DNA from: Epiperipatus broadwayi
Taxonomy: Eukaryota; Onychophora; Udeonychophora; Euonychophora; Peripatidae
DNA: 64,000 nucleotides
Direction: 5' to 3'
NCBI GenBank assembly: GCA_028023455.1
Contig: JAQFVV010012506.1
Coordinates: 3,716,714-3,780,713 of the forward strand
Of the stretch, positions 35,046 to 46,790 are shown in pieces. A program made the translations under genes and the position numbers. The notes beneath the pieces are model-generated. The model saw only the letters and a program-made list of their open reading frames with translations. It did not search any database and was not told the DNA's origin. Each line of letters opens with the position of its first letter. Within the stretch, counting starts at the first letter, position 1.

Positions 35046-36244
35046 TGACTAAAAATAATTATAATGTCTATACACATACAGTGTAGTCATGTTGTTTAAT
35101 TATTGGTCGTATTTTTCACAAAAACTTTATTATGTGGGATTATATTGAGTTTGCAATATAAAAAATTATCTTTTAAATTTTATTATTTCATTGTGTAATT
35201 ACATTTTTTAAAATACATGTAATCATTTGTCAGCATGAGTAAAGTTTTTGCTGTAAAAAAATTTTTTTTTTTTTACAGTTTTAATAAATATGCACTTTAC
35301 AGTAAACAAACCTGTGATTAGCATTATTATAAGAGATGCAAACTTACTCTTGCAGATGCTGCTATATCTCTAAAAACGTTTTTAAAATAGTCAACTGAAT
35401 TTTCGAAATAATAAATGAACTAGTTTTTTGTTGTTGTTGTTTAGAATACCAACATAAATTTTAACAATCACATTTCATTCTAGCTTTTTTATTTCAAATT
35501 TATTTCCATTGTTTGTCATGTTTGATAATAATAAAATATATATTCTGATAAATATTTATATATATAAAAAGAAGTGCTTTATAGAGTATTGGTTTGAAAT
35601 ATATTATAAGAAAACATTCAGTTGTCAGTGCTTCTTTCTCCAGTCTACTATGATTTGGGATATAAATGCTGGTTGGATAAATCTTGACAAAATTTTTAGG
35701 TCATGAGAATAATTAAAAAAAAATTTTCTCTCCCAAGTAGCAAATCTAAATGCAACTCAGTCATTCGGATCCAGCACTGGTTAACAAATGGGTATCCTAC
35801 TATTAATTGAAGAGCAATTTTGTATGGTGAGATGAATATTGATGAATTGTCTTAAATGCAAAAAAAAAAATATGGTTGTAATGTGACATTTTTTTTTTGT
35901 TACTGATGAGGGAGAGAGTTGTTGTATATAAATATCTATTTAGCCTATAATTAATCTTTGCAGTATAAGTATCACTCATACTTCTAGAGAAATAATAAAG
36001 ATTTATATGACATCATTATTTAATTGATGCCCTGTGTGGTTTAAATTAATGGTAATTGGCAGAATAGAGCTCAAGTTCCATGATTGTGATTCAACTCTGT
36101 TACTTCCAGACCTTAAACTTCCTATGAATTCCAAAACAATAAACATTGGATTATTATCCCAGTATAGCTTGGAGAAATAGTAAATTGCTAGATCCAAGGA
36201 TTGCGACTAAGCTGTATCACTTCCGATACTGAACTTATTATAAA
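35046..36244. other. Non-coding intronic DNA
   Basis: AT-rich with a (GTT)n tract near 35430. Two segments near 36085-36140 and 36200-36250 look like diverged copies of each other (CTGT-ACTTCC-GA--TTAAACTT pattern). No gene was recognised. Confidence 0.45.
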
Positions 36245-36252
36245 CTCTAGAG

Positions 36253-38812
36253 CAGGGGTCAGCAACCTATGGCGTACATGCCATGCTTGTCATGCCAAAA
36301 ATTATCAATGGCACTCAGAATGAATTGAAATAATAAAAAAATATATTTTAATTACATCATCTTTTTTGTTTGTTTTCATGTTCAACATTGAATTTACAAT
36401 TAAATCATTATTTATCAGAAAGTATACACTTGATTTTGTTTGCAAGGAAAATAAATTCTACATATTCACATTTTATTTCTGATATCTGATAATATTATAA
36501 AATGAGATCATAATCCAAATAAAAAGCTTGTTGTGTTATTAATTCTAGAAAGCTATTTTCGGTAGTTGAATGGTAAAAAATCGACACTCATTGGTAGGGC
36601 TTCTCTTGGCATATTGACTGAGAGATTCCCAAAATGTCCTACAAAAGACAAAAACATGATATTCACTCTTTTCAAAACTCTTGGACAAATGAATATGGAT
36701 TTGTACAGCAAAAGGATCGTGCTGTGTGTACATTATGCTGTGAAAGTATTATGTGTCGTACCTCAAGTGTACAAAGACATTATCAAACTAAACATCTGTT
36801 CACATTTAAAAATTCAGATGAGAAAAGTGAAGCTATAAAAGGAGCTGTTTCTGCCTTTAAGAAACAAACTACTTATTTTAGTCAAATAATTGGAACCCAA
36901 AATAAATCCATCAAATGTAGTTATACAATTGCTCATTGTGTGGCTTCGAAAGGCAAACCTTTCACAGATGGACAATTCATCAAAGAAACGTTTTTAAAAA
37001 GTTCTAAAATCTTATTCAGTGATCTACCAAATAAACAAATGATACTGTCTCGAATTCAAGAAATACCAGCTTCTGCAAGATCAATTCAAAGAAAAATAAC
37101 TGACATGGCCGAAGATGTAACAACAAAATAGAAAACCAGTTTACAACAAGCTGTTGCATTCAGTGTTGTTGTTGATGAAAGCACTGATGTAAATGATGTG
37201 GTGCACCTAGCAATAGTTGCACGGTATTGTGACAACAATTATATTTATGAAGAATTGTGTTGCTTGACTCCTCTTACTGGTATAACAAAGGGACATGCCA
37301 TTTTCACTACATTTTTTAATTATTTTCAAAATCAGAAAATTAACAAATAAAATATTTAGCATTACTACTGATGCCAGCTATGCAATGGTCAGAAAGGGAT
37401 TTGTTAAACTTCTTGAAAATCATATTAAACATCAAATATTGAATTTCCACTGCATTATACACCAGGAAAATTTAGTTGCAAAAATGACATCACAATGCTT
37501 GAATTCTGTAATGGACACTGTCGTTAAAATATTTAATTTCAGTTTCTCGTTTTTCATTGATACATAGGCAATTTAAATCCTTTTTGCAAGAAATGAATAG
37601 TGTATATATGGACCTCTTTCTATACAGCAATGTATTAGTCGAGGTAATGTCTTGAACAGGTTTGTATCATGTCTGAAAAAAATCAAGATGTTTCTTGATG
37701 AAAAAGAACATAGTTATCCAGAAATAAATGAATGTTTATGCAAATTGGTGTTTCTGACTGATATAACTCAACACCTGAATGAGTTAAACTTGCATTTGCA
37801 AGGGAAGGGTCAAACAGTACTAGAACAGTTTGAATATTGGCAAGGATTTGCATCAAAATTAGATATATTTTGGCATGATATTACCACTAACACCTACAAG
37901 TACTTTCCAAATGTAAAGGCCCATTCAAATCAATTTAACATTAATAAAGATGAACTTCAAAAATACATTGAAGCTCTCAGAGAAGAATTTTCAAATGATA
38001 TGAAGACTTCCAAATACCCATATTTTCTTTCCTCATCAAACTAATTTAATTGATTTAAAGATGACTCCATTTGATTTATCTCTTTTTGAATGGATGGATA
38101 TTGGTAGTTTTGAAATGGAATTAATCAAATTTATGTCATCATAATTGTGAAAACTAAATTTGTAGAATTGCAGAAAACTAGAAGGGAACTGTCTAGAAAA
38201 GTCTGCTATCATTCTCAATTGTTGGGCATCATTACCTGGAAGATTTAATGCTTTGAAGAAAAAAAACTATTTTTGCTCTGCTTTGGATATTTGGTTCAAC
38301 TTACTTATATGAACAAATTTTCTCACATACAAAAAATATTTTGAGTTCACAAAGAAGTTGCCTAACACCTGAACATTCAGAAGAATGCATGAAACTAAGT
38401 GACCAATTACACACCTGACATTGAGAAATTGAGCAAAGAGGTACAAGGACAAGCTTCACATTAATTTATTTTAATAATAAAAAATGACTAATCGTATTAG
38501 AATTCATGATATTTTTTTCTTATTTAAATTATATATTTTGTATAGGTAAAATGTAATTTTTAATAAGCATATTCAAAATTACAAATTTAACAAAAGGTAC
38601 TTTTCACATATGATTCTATGTATTTTAAAATATTGAATAACCAATAATATAAGATCCAGTTATAATGAACTTCAAAAGTATATATTATATAGTAGTATAT
38701 ATAACTTTGAAACCCATTATAACAACCAATTTTGATAGTATATAATATAATAAAATTGGTAAAATCATTTAGCACGTTCGGCATGACACTGCTAAAAGGT
38801 TGCTGACCCCTG
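36253..38812 (+). mobile_element. Full-length hAT DNA transposon, 2.56 kb
   Basis: The termini are inverted repeats, CAGGGGTCAGCAACCT on the left and GGTTGCTGACCCCTG on the right. They are flanked by an 8-bp duplication with one difference, CTCTAGAG (36245-36252) and TTCTAGAG (38813-38820). The length, TIR and duplication size are those of animal hAT elements. A broken transposase fills the interior on the + strand. Confidence 0.93.
36634..38455 (+). pseudogene. hAT transposase (BED finger, GTF2IRD2/ZBED-like), inactivated
   Basis: Starts at MSYKRQKH. A BED-type zinc finger has C32 and C35 in VCTLCCE and H49 and H54 in QRHYQTKH. The first frame ends in TAG at 37129. The next block reads AVAFSVVVDESTDVND-VHLAIV, the DESTD motif that carries the first catalytic aspartate of hAT transposases. 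Frame changes follow near 37300 and 37570, then an intact 130-codon piece (37652-38044) with FLTDITQHLNELNLHLQGKG. The C-terminal dimerisation region reads SHTKNILSSQRSCLTPEHSE near 38325-38385. Stops and shifts prevent function. The clade is inferred from these blocks. Confidence 0.88.
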
Positions 38813-38820
38813 TTCTAGAG

Positions 38821-39682
38821 TAATAAAAAATTATTATTTTTTTTTTAAAAATTAATTGTTAAACATAATTTTTTACTAGTTATGTTTTTAATAAGGGCAA
38901 TTATATATATTACAATCAAATTGATAGATTTTGTTTGTTAGAATGGGGAGGGGGTATTTATTTAATCATAGTTAATTAGTGTACATACTTCATTAAATAT
39001 TTTTTTACTTTCCTTTTTATTTTTGTATATAATTCATAAATAAAACGAATAACAGTCAGACTTAATAAATTTATATATTGTATTAAAATTTAAGAAATAG
39101 AATCTGCATTCAAGCATATCATTTTCAAGATTAACTAACAAAAGAAAAGGTCAATATAAGGTCACATAATAATTCGAATTGTCTGTTTTTTTTCCCAATG
39201 AAAATCTTAACAGAAAGTAATTTAAAATAAAATTTAAACTTTAAAGTTTAATATCTAATAATTAACTAATTTACAATAAATAATAATATGCAAATAAAAT
39301 TGTTGAATAATTGATATCAATTTCTAATTGGTGCTTTTAAATAATTGAAAAATAAAGGTATAATGCATTGTAATATATATTATCAAGGGTAGAATCCCTT
39401 CATATGAATATTCTATCTTTCTCGTCACAATTTTAAGAAATCTAGTTCCATGACAACCAAAAATGACGACCAACTAATTGATTAAATTTGTCCAGAAATG
39501 AAGCTAAGATGCAAAATTACAGGAAGAGAAATGTGATATTTTTATTTACATTGTAAGTGTAGAATCGTGTCTCATACCCTTGATATATGATAACTAGAGC
39601 ATAGCAAAAAAATTTGAGCCCCCATGCAATTTTTTTTTTTAAAGTTTATCTTTTAAATCTTTACAATATATAATATTAAATA
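38821..39682. other. Non-coding intronic DNA
   Basis: AT-rich sequence with no recognisable frame or repeat boundary. AGGGTAGAATCCCTTCATATGA near 39388-39409 and GTGTAGAATCGTG near 39558 are isolated higher-complexity patches. Confidence 0.5.
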
Positions 39683-40044
39683 TGGGTGTTTTAGTCTGCA
39701 AGTTGGTAAGGAAGGCATAGAAAATATTAGGCATCTGTTAATTCAATGTAAATGCTTGAAAGCAGAAAGGGTACAAATAATGAATTATGGAAGAATAAAT
39801 ATGAACAAAGTGATTATACAGAAAGTTCATTGGTTTTTATGCTGGGTTTGGGAAAAGATAAGGGGGATTTAGATATGAAGACCATGGAGTTGACAATAAA
39901 TATGTTGTGGAAATGGGATTGAGCAGATTATGAGAAAACTTAGGGTGGGGAATGGAAAGAGAAAGTAAAGTAGCTAACAGATTTTTCTGGGCATAGTAGC
40001 TGAGAGATTCCTGATTGTATAAGAAGTCACAGTGCATCACATCA
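39683..40044 (+). pseudogene. LINE 3' end, copy 1
   Basis: Begins with GGTGTTTTAGTCTGCAAG and matches 40318-40690 through the C-terminal coding end and 3' tail. The coding part resembles CKLV-K---NIRHLL-QCK-LKAER, a CxxC-H-C zinc motif in which the second Cys is lost here. It ends with AAGTCACAGTGCATCACATC. It is directly followed by copy 2 in the same orientation, so the two form an unequal tandem pair. Confidence 0.6.
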
Positions 40045-40695
40045 TCTTATTATAAAAGGTGGGATGATTCTTTTAGGAGAATTGTTGAGTGTTATAGTGG
40101 TAAGGAATGGGATAGAAAAGTAGATGTATTAATAAAGAATAGGGAGTTGGAGAGATGGAGATCCAGTATGGAGAGTAAAAAGAATTTAAATACATATAGA
40201 AGTAAACGGAATATTGGGTGCAAGTTAATTTATGATAATAGCAAGGAAAGTAGTTTACTGTTTAAGGCTCATACAGAATCTTTAGTAACAAGGGAATATA
40301 TACATAAATGGAAAATGTGGGTGATTTAGTCTGCAAGTTGTGTAAGAAAGATATAGAAAATATTTGGCATCTCTTAGGTGAATGTAAATACCTGAAAGCA
40401 AAAAGGATACAAATAATGAAGTTGTGGACGAATAAATATAAACAAAGTGATTATACAGAAAATGGGTCATTGTTTTTTATGCTGGTTTTGGGAAAAGATA
40501 AGGGGGATTTAGATATAATGGCCATGGAGTTGTCAAAGACTATGTTGTGGAAATGGGACAGAGTAGGATATGGAAAAACTTAGGACAGGGAATGGAAAAG
40601 AAAGTTAAAGTGGCTAACAGGTTTCTCTGTGCTTAGTTGCTGAGAAATTCCTGACTCCATATAAGAAGTCACAGTGCATCACATCACATCTCTTT
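40045..40695 (+). pseudogene. LINE 3' end, copy 2, with zinc-binding C-terminus
   Basis: The first frame (to 40329) reads RIVECYSGKEWDRKVD, RWRSSMESKKNLNTYRSKRN and SSLLFKAHTESL, a pattern found near the C-terminus of several LINE reverse transcriptase proteins. After a one-step frame change, 40308-40583 gives VCKLCKKDIENIWHLLGECK, the Cys-Cys-His-Cys motif found after the reverse transcriptase domain in such LINEs. The 3' end is AAGTCACAGTGCATCACATC plus a short CACATC repeat. 5'-truncated and frameshifted. The clade was not determined. Confidence 0.65.
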
Positions 40696-43611
40696 GAATA
40701 ATAACAGTATTAATAACAATCTGCCCATCACTAATTGAACTTTTTTTTAAAGGGAAAGTTAAAGAATGAGTTTATCTTTTCAGCATAGTAATGAATTTCA
40801 GTAATTTATACCACTACATGTATTTTGTTTCTTGGTCAGTTTTTTTTTTTTTTTTAATGCCTTTTTATTTTGCAAATATTGACCAATCTTGCACATGTTC
40901 TTGGATAACTGCTGCTTCTGAGAAGTTTATGTCTCAAAATTCTGCTATTGGGGGAAAAACTTTTTGAGTTGAGAGGAATTAAGTATGCATTACAAAGTAA
41001 CGTTACAACACTTTTTTTATTATAATTAATAATGATATTGGACTTTCCTGTGAAGAGCAACAGCTCAGCTTGTTGGTTTTTATTCAAAAAATTTAAATTC
41101 ACATTTAATCCAAATTTCAATGTTATGAATATATTGAAATTAAAAATAATTTTTAGAATGTTGTTTTAAATGCCACCTAGTGTTTAAAATAATCAAAATA
41201 AAGTATACTCAAAACAAATCTATCCTAGTGATGTTAAGTTTTAGCAAAAATTAGATTATAGTTTATAAACTATAGGCTACAAGAGCCAAGCTGTAATTGT
41301 GATAATTTACTACTGCTTTCTAATTCATATAGGTGTGTGTGTTACATTCTCTGCCTAAGGGCTAGGAGAAGTAATTAAGTAGAATATTATGAGACTTAAC
41401 ATTTTTGATGATATTTTGTCATTTATTACCACATCTTATACACAATTTATTTACATCAGCTTTTGGGACTGATTAGGTTGTAAAATTTAATGGGTCCATT
41501 ATGACATTAAAATTGCATATTGCTAATCCTTAACACAATTAATTGTAGTATCTTAAAAGAGTGGTAATAAAACATTTAATAAGTATTTTCATTTGATCCA
41601 ATCGAATATTCTCTTTAAATTACAAATGAGTTCATTTACATACTCTGTATTAACTCATTATTTAACTAAGTTTTAATACACATAATATCCAAATTTTGAA
41701 TTGTGACTTATTGCAATACAAAGGTTATTAGATCGTTTGAAAAAAAATTATCTTCTTTGGTTGTGCCATGTCTCAGTATCAATAACTGCAAATCTGAATA
41801 TTCTTGATCTTATTTATATTAAATAAATTATCACTTGCCTTATTTCAAAGTATTAATAATAAACGACACACAATTATTAAATATGATGCACTTTATAAAT
41901 AATGAATACATTTTTAGCCCAAACAATATGGTCAATTATTTCTCTAAAATACTTTATAAATCAAAAATCTTGCATAAAAATAACCAATTATAATGAGTTC
42001 CTATGAAAAAAAAAATTGTTATTAAAATCCAAAAGATCTAAAAATCCTATTAAAAAAAATAAAGCTTGAAATTGAAAAAAAAAAGTTAATTAATGAATAA
42101 ATATTTTATTTAAGTATATTATTAATAATAATAAAAGTACTAATCTGTGACTAAATATACTATATAAATATTACAATAGTTATATTAGAAGGGATTTGAA
42201 CTCAGACTTTCAACTACATCTGTCCACTCCATCTTATATGACTGATATGCATGTTCACATGTATGTGAAAAAGATAAATGATCTCCAATATACATATTTC
42301 ACATTGAACCAGCACTCATAAATTGATCCAAATCATTATCTTCTACACATATATGTAATCAATGTTCAGTTTATATTAAGATAACAACTCTTCAAACTTT
42401 AATGGATAGGCTTAAATCTTCCCCACCCTCCAACTCTTCAACCATTTATATCATTGAAAATCTGATGAAAGAATGCTCAAAGCTCTTGTTGATGCCAATA
42501 TTATTGTCATATCTATGTTGACTTTAAATCAGTTTGACCCATCATGTATAGGACCTTAATATGTCCATTTAAATGCCCAGAAGATTTTTTTTTTTCAGTG
42601 ATGGCCTGCTATTTTATTTTTTACATAGCCAGAGAATGATATTTCGTGAATTAAAACATGTACAGAAAAATATTAGCACAATGTATATTTTTAATTTTAC
42701 TTTGGTGGATTTTATGTTCTACCTTTATGGTCTATTATCAAAGTTTTTTATTTTTGTAACATCCAACCAATAAAATTTTGAATTTATTTTACTTAAATGC
42801 AGTCAAAATTAAATAAAAATTAGATAAAGAAAGTGATGCACAGTTGATTACTGTAGTTTTAATCATGTAAATGATTTTTTTTTTTTTTTTGCTAATACTG
42901 TTTGGTTATGTTTACAATGAAAGGTGCCATTATCTTGTGTATATCAGAAACAAATTATAAGATTATTAATTTAAAATTGAGCAAATAAATATTTTTAATT
43001 TGTGTTTAGTAATCTTTGATTATATAAAGTTGATTATTAACTATATAACATGCAAAAGCAATCTTTTTTTTTGTCTTTTTTCCAAAATAACTTACAATTA
43101 CGATGTCCATATTTTATAATTATGATGATCTTATTTTTGCTGCAGGCAAAATAATGTTTATAAGAATTTTAATCCAAAATTAATCGAATAAGAATATTTT
43201 GGCTAATGTACACATTTTAAAATACATTATTAATTTACTTTTTTACTATATCTGATCAAAATATGTTTTGATTATGTATTATCCTGAATGAAATTGGCAT
43301 TTTTTTGTTTTTTATAGTCATTACTTTTTTTTTTACTTTGATTATGTCGTAAATAAAGCATTGAATGTCTTGCAAAAATACTGAATGAAAATTAGATAAA
43401 TACATTAATTGTATTTTAATTCTATAATGAAATCTCAATATTGAATATGGGATAATGAATAAAAATTGTACAGTACAATTTTAGCATCACAATTTCTTCT
43501 TCAGATGACATAGCTTTGATGAAGTCACTATCCTATGATATCATCAATTTTACAAATTGGTTGTTTTTTAAAAAAAAATGTTTTAAATTTTTTTTAAAGG
43601 TCACTGTAGTG
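40696..43611. other. Non-coding intronic DNA
   Basis: An 88-codon - strand frame at 40854-41120 has no recognisable domain and two Cys near its C-terminal end; I do not call it a gene. AT-rich elsewhere. At 42190-42235 the - strand reads GTCTGAGTTCAAATCCC, a good pol III B box, listed separately. Confidence 0.5.
42188..42240 (-). other. tRNA-like B-box remnant, possible SINE
   Basis: Reverse complement of this stretch reads GGAGTGGACAGATGTAG, then GAAAGTCTGAGTTCAAATCC, the latter matching a pol III B box (GGTTCAAATCC type) at the right distance from a possible A-box region. No intact cloverleaf can be drawn. It may be the head of a third SINE type. Low confidence because the match is short. 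Confidence 0.3.
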
Positions 43612-43625
43612 AATAATCACTAGTA

Positions 43626-43735
43626 GTCTTGCATTGATGGTCGAGAGGTCAGCGCGACTGCCTTGCACTTGCAGGCAGTTGCCCGGGTTGGAGTTCGCGT
43701 CCTGGCCAATGCTATGACACTTTAAAAATAATAAT
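43626..43735 (+). mobile_element. tRNA-derived SINE, family A, with 14-bp target duplication
   Basis: Sequence TGGTCGAGAGGTCAGCGCGA supplies the A-box region. The anticodon-arm-like CTGCCTTGCACTTGCAGGCAG and the B box GAGTTCGCGTCC follow, then CCAATGCTATGACAC and an A/AAT-rich tail. AATAATCACTAGTA flanks it exactly (43612-43625 and 43736-43749). It keeps many CG dinucleotides, which suggests it is among the younger copies here. The TTGCA in the loop position hints at a tRNA-Ala-like source, which is tentative. Confidence 0.85.
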
Positions 43736-43749
43736 AATAATCACTAGTA

Positions 43750-45884
43750 AGTATAAATTACAATAGTGAATCCTTGCATAAAGATCCATCATATTCTGGG
43801 TCTGGATAGTTTTAAAATTATAAACAATTTTATTTTATTTTTTGCAAACCTTATTATTATTTCTATATAAAGAAGGTATTATTTATTTTATGATTTATAA
43901 CTATTAATGAATTAATTTTTCACAATAAGCTCATACATAAATATTTCTTAATTAAATAATGCATTTATTTATAATATTACAACAATATAGTTTTGTAATG
44001 TGTTAATTATATAATTAGATAATGTTACAAAATAAATGAAAATTAGATTTGAATTCAAATAGATGAATACTCGACTGTATTTATACATATAATTAGAGTA
44101 ATAAAAAATACAAAGGTATATTTTACCATGAACTTGAAAAAGAAAATATTTTTATTTTATTTTAAGATAAAATTCTGTGCATCATAATTTTATATAAATA
44201 GGCTAAATTTGGTGCATAGATATATTGTCTACTAATTGTCATGAAATGTATATTGCATAAAAGGAAAAACATATCTACCAAATATGTAGCATTAGCAAAG
44301 ATAATGACATTTAAGAAATGGTGATAGTTTCAGAAGTTTGCAGGGTTTTGTTTTAAATTTTTGAAATCTGATCTTTGGTATTTTGTGGAATAAAAAAAAA
44401 AGAGTGACTGAATTAATCTGTAAAAAAGTGCTCCAGATATGTTTTAGTTATAGATTGGTACTGATAATCATTTTGTAAAATAAAAAATTCTGCTATGAAT
44501 TTTATTTCAGATAAGGTATAAAGATAAAGTAAATGATTTTATTAACTTTGCTTTGGTCAACAAATCCCAAACATATAGTGTGATAGTACAGAGTTTGTAT
44601 ATAGTCAGGAAGATTTAAGTTCTTTTTGATTTCTTTATCATTTTCATTGATTACAGATACAGGTTTAATAGAGTATAATCACTGAAATAATCCAAAACTT
44701 CTCAATGATAATAATGATTAGCCAGAAATTAGTTTGAAAATATGTATTATATTACAATCTATTGATCATACATCCTATGGAAGAGAATAAATGAATATCT
44801 GCTTTTAAAAACTTTTGATAAATATAAGTAGAAAAAATTATATAATATTTTTTTATTAATTTTAGTTTATCCTGTTTCAAATATTCTGCTATGTCAGTTT
44901 CAATAGAATGAATTGTCCATCAAATCTATAACTTGAATATTATTGGTGAGTTTATGTTAATTTGATTTGTCATTATTTTACAACCAGGATTAATTATATT
45001 CTTTAATAACATTTATATATATATATATACATGTAGAAATGATAGCTTTATTTAAAAGGAAATCTTAATTATTATTACATAGAGAAGCTCTATCATAGTG
45101 TCATCTGTTGTAAATTTGAATAATTCAATGATTACTATATGATAGTACATTTAAATTTCTATCTCCAGAATGATTTCTGCCATTTGGCATAATGCATTTA
45201 CATTATCAACTTCTCTTTAAGTCCACTTTTCTATTCAAGCTAATAGCAGCACTCTAAAAGTTTTGAACCCAAGTCAACCTGATTGAACAGTTATTATTAA
45301 TACTGGTGATGAAATTCTTGTCAGATGCATTTACCGCTGAAGTTTTATTTAATTTTTATCTTGAGTATCAAAGAATTTTCATTAGAAACAAAAAAACTGC
45401 TTAAATAATATTAGATTCTGCGACTTTTGTCATAATGATTCATTGTACCATTGACTTGTTTTTGTAACATTATTAAAACCCTTCTTTTTATTCGTTTTCA
45501 AAATCATCTTTGAAGATTTAAATGCCAATAGTTTATTAATGTTTTTTAAGTATTTCATTTTCTTATCATATTTTTATTCTTTTTATTTTTAGATTTACAT
45601 GTATGAAATATTTAAGTTGAGTTTAGTTTTAACAGAATTTGTGACAACATTGGTAGCTACAGTTGTAATATTGGCAATATTACACAAACATTTGATCTAT
45701 ATTTCTTAAGAAGTGATAACCATTGATTCAGATATCCATTTTCTGGGAGCAAACACTTTCTGAAGTTTTTTTTAATCAAAGTTCATAAACAAATAATCAT
45801 AGCTTATTTAATTTTTTCATTTATCACAATATTTGTACCTTTCAATTTTATGATAATGGTCTTGGTAATTGTTTATAGGTGACT
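43750..45884. other. Non-coding intronic DNA
   Basis: AT-rich. A near-perfect palindrome TGTAATATTGGCAATATTAC lies around 45665. No supported gene. Parts near 44880-45450 have slightly higher complexity and may be decayed LINE sequence, but I could not read a convincing protein. Confidence 0.45.
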
Positions 45885-46790
45885 TAATCAAACAGAAATC
45901 AAGATACAATACAGATTTGATGGTGAGATTTTTAATTTGAATGATTAAAAGTGAAAACAATAACTTCTTGGATTCTGAATCTACAGAATGCGGATGATTG
46001 TCCTATTTTTGCCACTTCAAAAAATGATTTACAGAATATAATTAATATTTTGAATGCAACATATAAAGACTTTGGTTTATTAATTAATGTTCAAAAAACT
46101 CAAGTTCTTTATTAATCAATGACAGAAGAAAAATCCTTAGCAACTTTTAACTTGAATGGTTATCAATTTGAGAATGTAAACCTGTTTAAATATCTTGTTA
46201 GTTATAACAAGTTCAAAGATAGAGTGCTTCATCACATGGAAATAATTACTACAACTAAGATAGCTTGTACAATGAACTGCTATTTTAATGAATTTATTGT
46301 ATGGAAGTAAGATTTGGACAACCTATCAGTACAATATAAAGCCATTAGAAAAGTTTCAATTAAGAATGCTTCTTAAAATTTAGAAACACACTGGCAAGAT
46401 CATAAAACCAAACATTTTGTTCTTCATTTTTCTGAATATGATATTATGGAATCCATTTATGTAAACTCACACTTTTGTTGGATTGGATATGTAGAATAAA
46501 TGAATAATGCAAAATTCCTAAAAGAGTGGGTTTTTATGGAAGAGGTAGACCTTATCTATATTATAAGGTTTATCTCAGATATTTTAAAGCAATATTACAT
46601 CAGTTATTTCCACTGGGAAGATATGACAAAGAATAGAATACATTGGAGACCTACGATTACATTTAGTGACGCATTTCAAGAAGAAAGTTTTTTGCTGAAG
46701 ATATTAAAATACAAGGTTATAAAATATCAAACAGAAAATGGACCAGGTCTATATATGAATATATTTGTGGCCCAAGTATTGGTTTGTATA
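45885..46790 (+). pseudogene. Second LINE type: reverse transcriptase C-terminal remnant
   Basis: The catalytic region reads LQNADDCPIFATSKNDLQNI near 45980, with the usual aromatic residue before ADD replaced by Asn. It is followed by KDFGLLINVQKTQVLY. After a stop at 46113 come LNGYQFENVNLFKYLVSY (the F-YLGS block), ETHWQDHKTKH, IMESIYVNSHFCWIGYVE (the L-W-GH block) and EDMTKNRIHWRPTI. These blocks mark the C-terminal third of an RTE/Jockey-like LINE. It differs from the copies at 26.8 and 33.3 kb. Several stops; not functional. Confidence 0.65.

Noticed and set aside
40854-41120. 88-codon - strand frame
   Set aside because: No recognisable motif, repeat context or splice signals; treated as chance.
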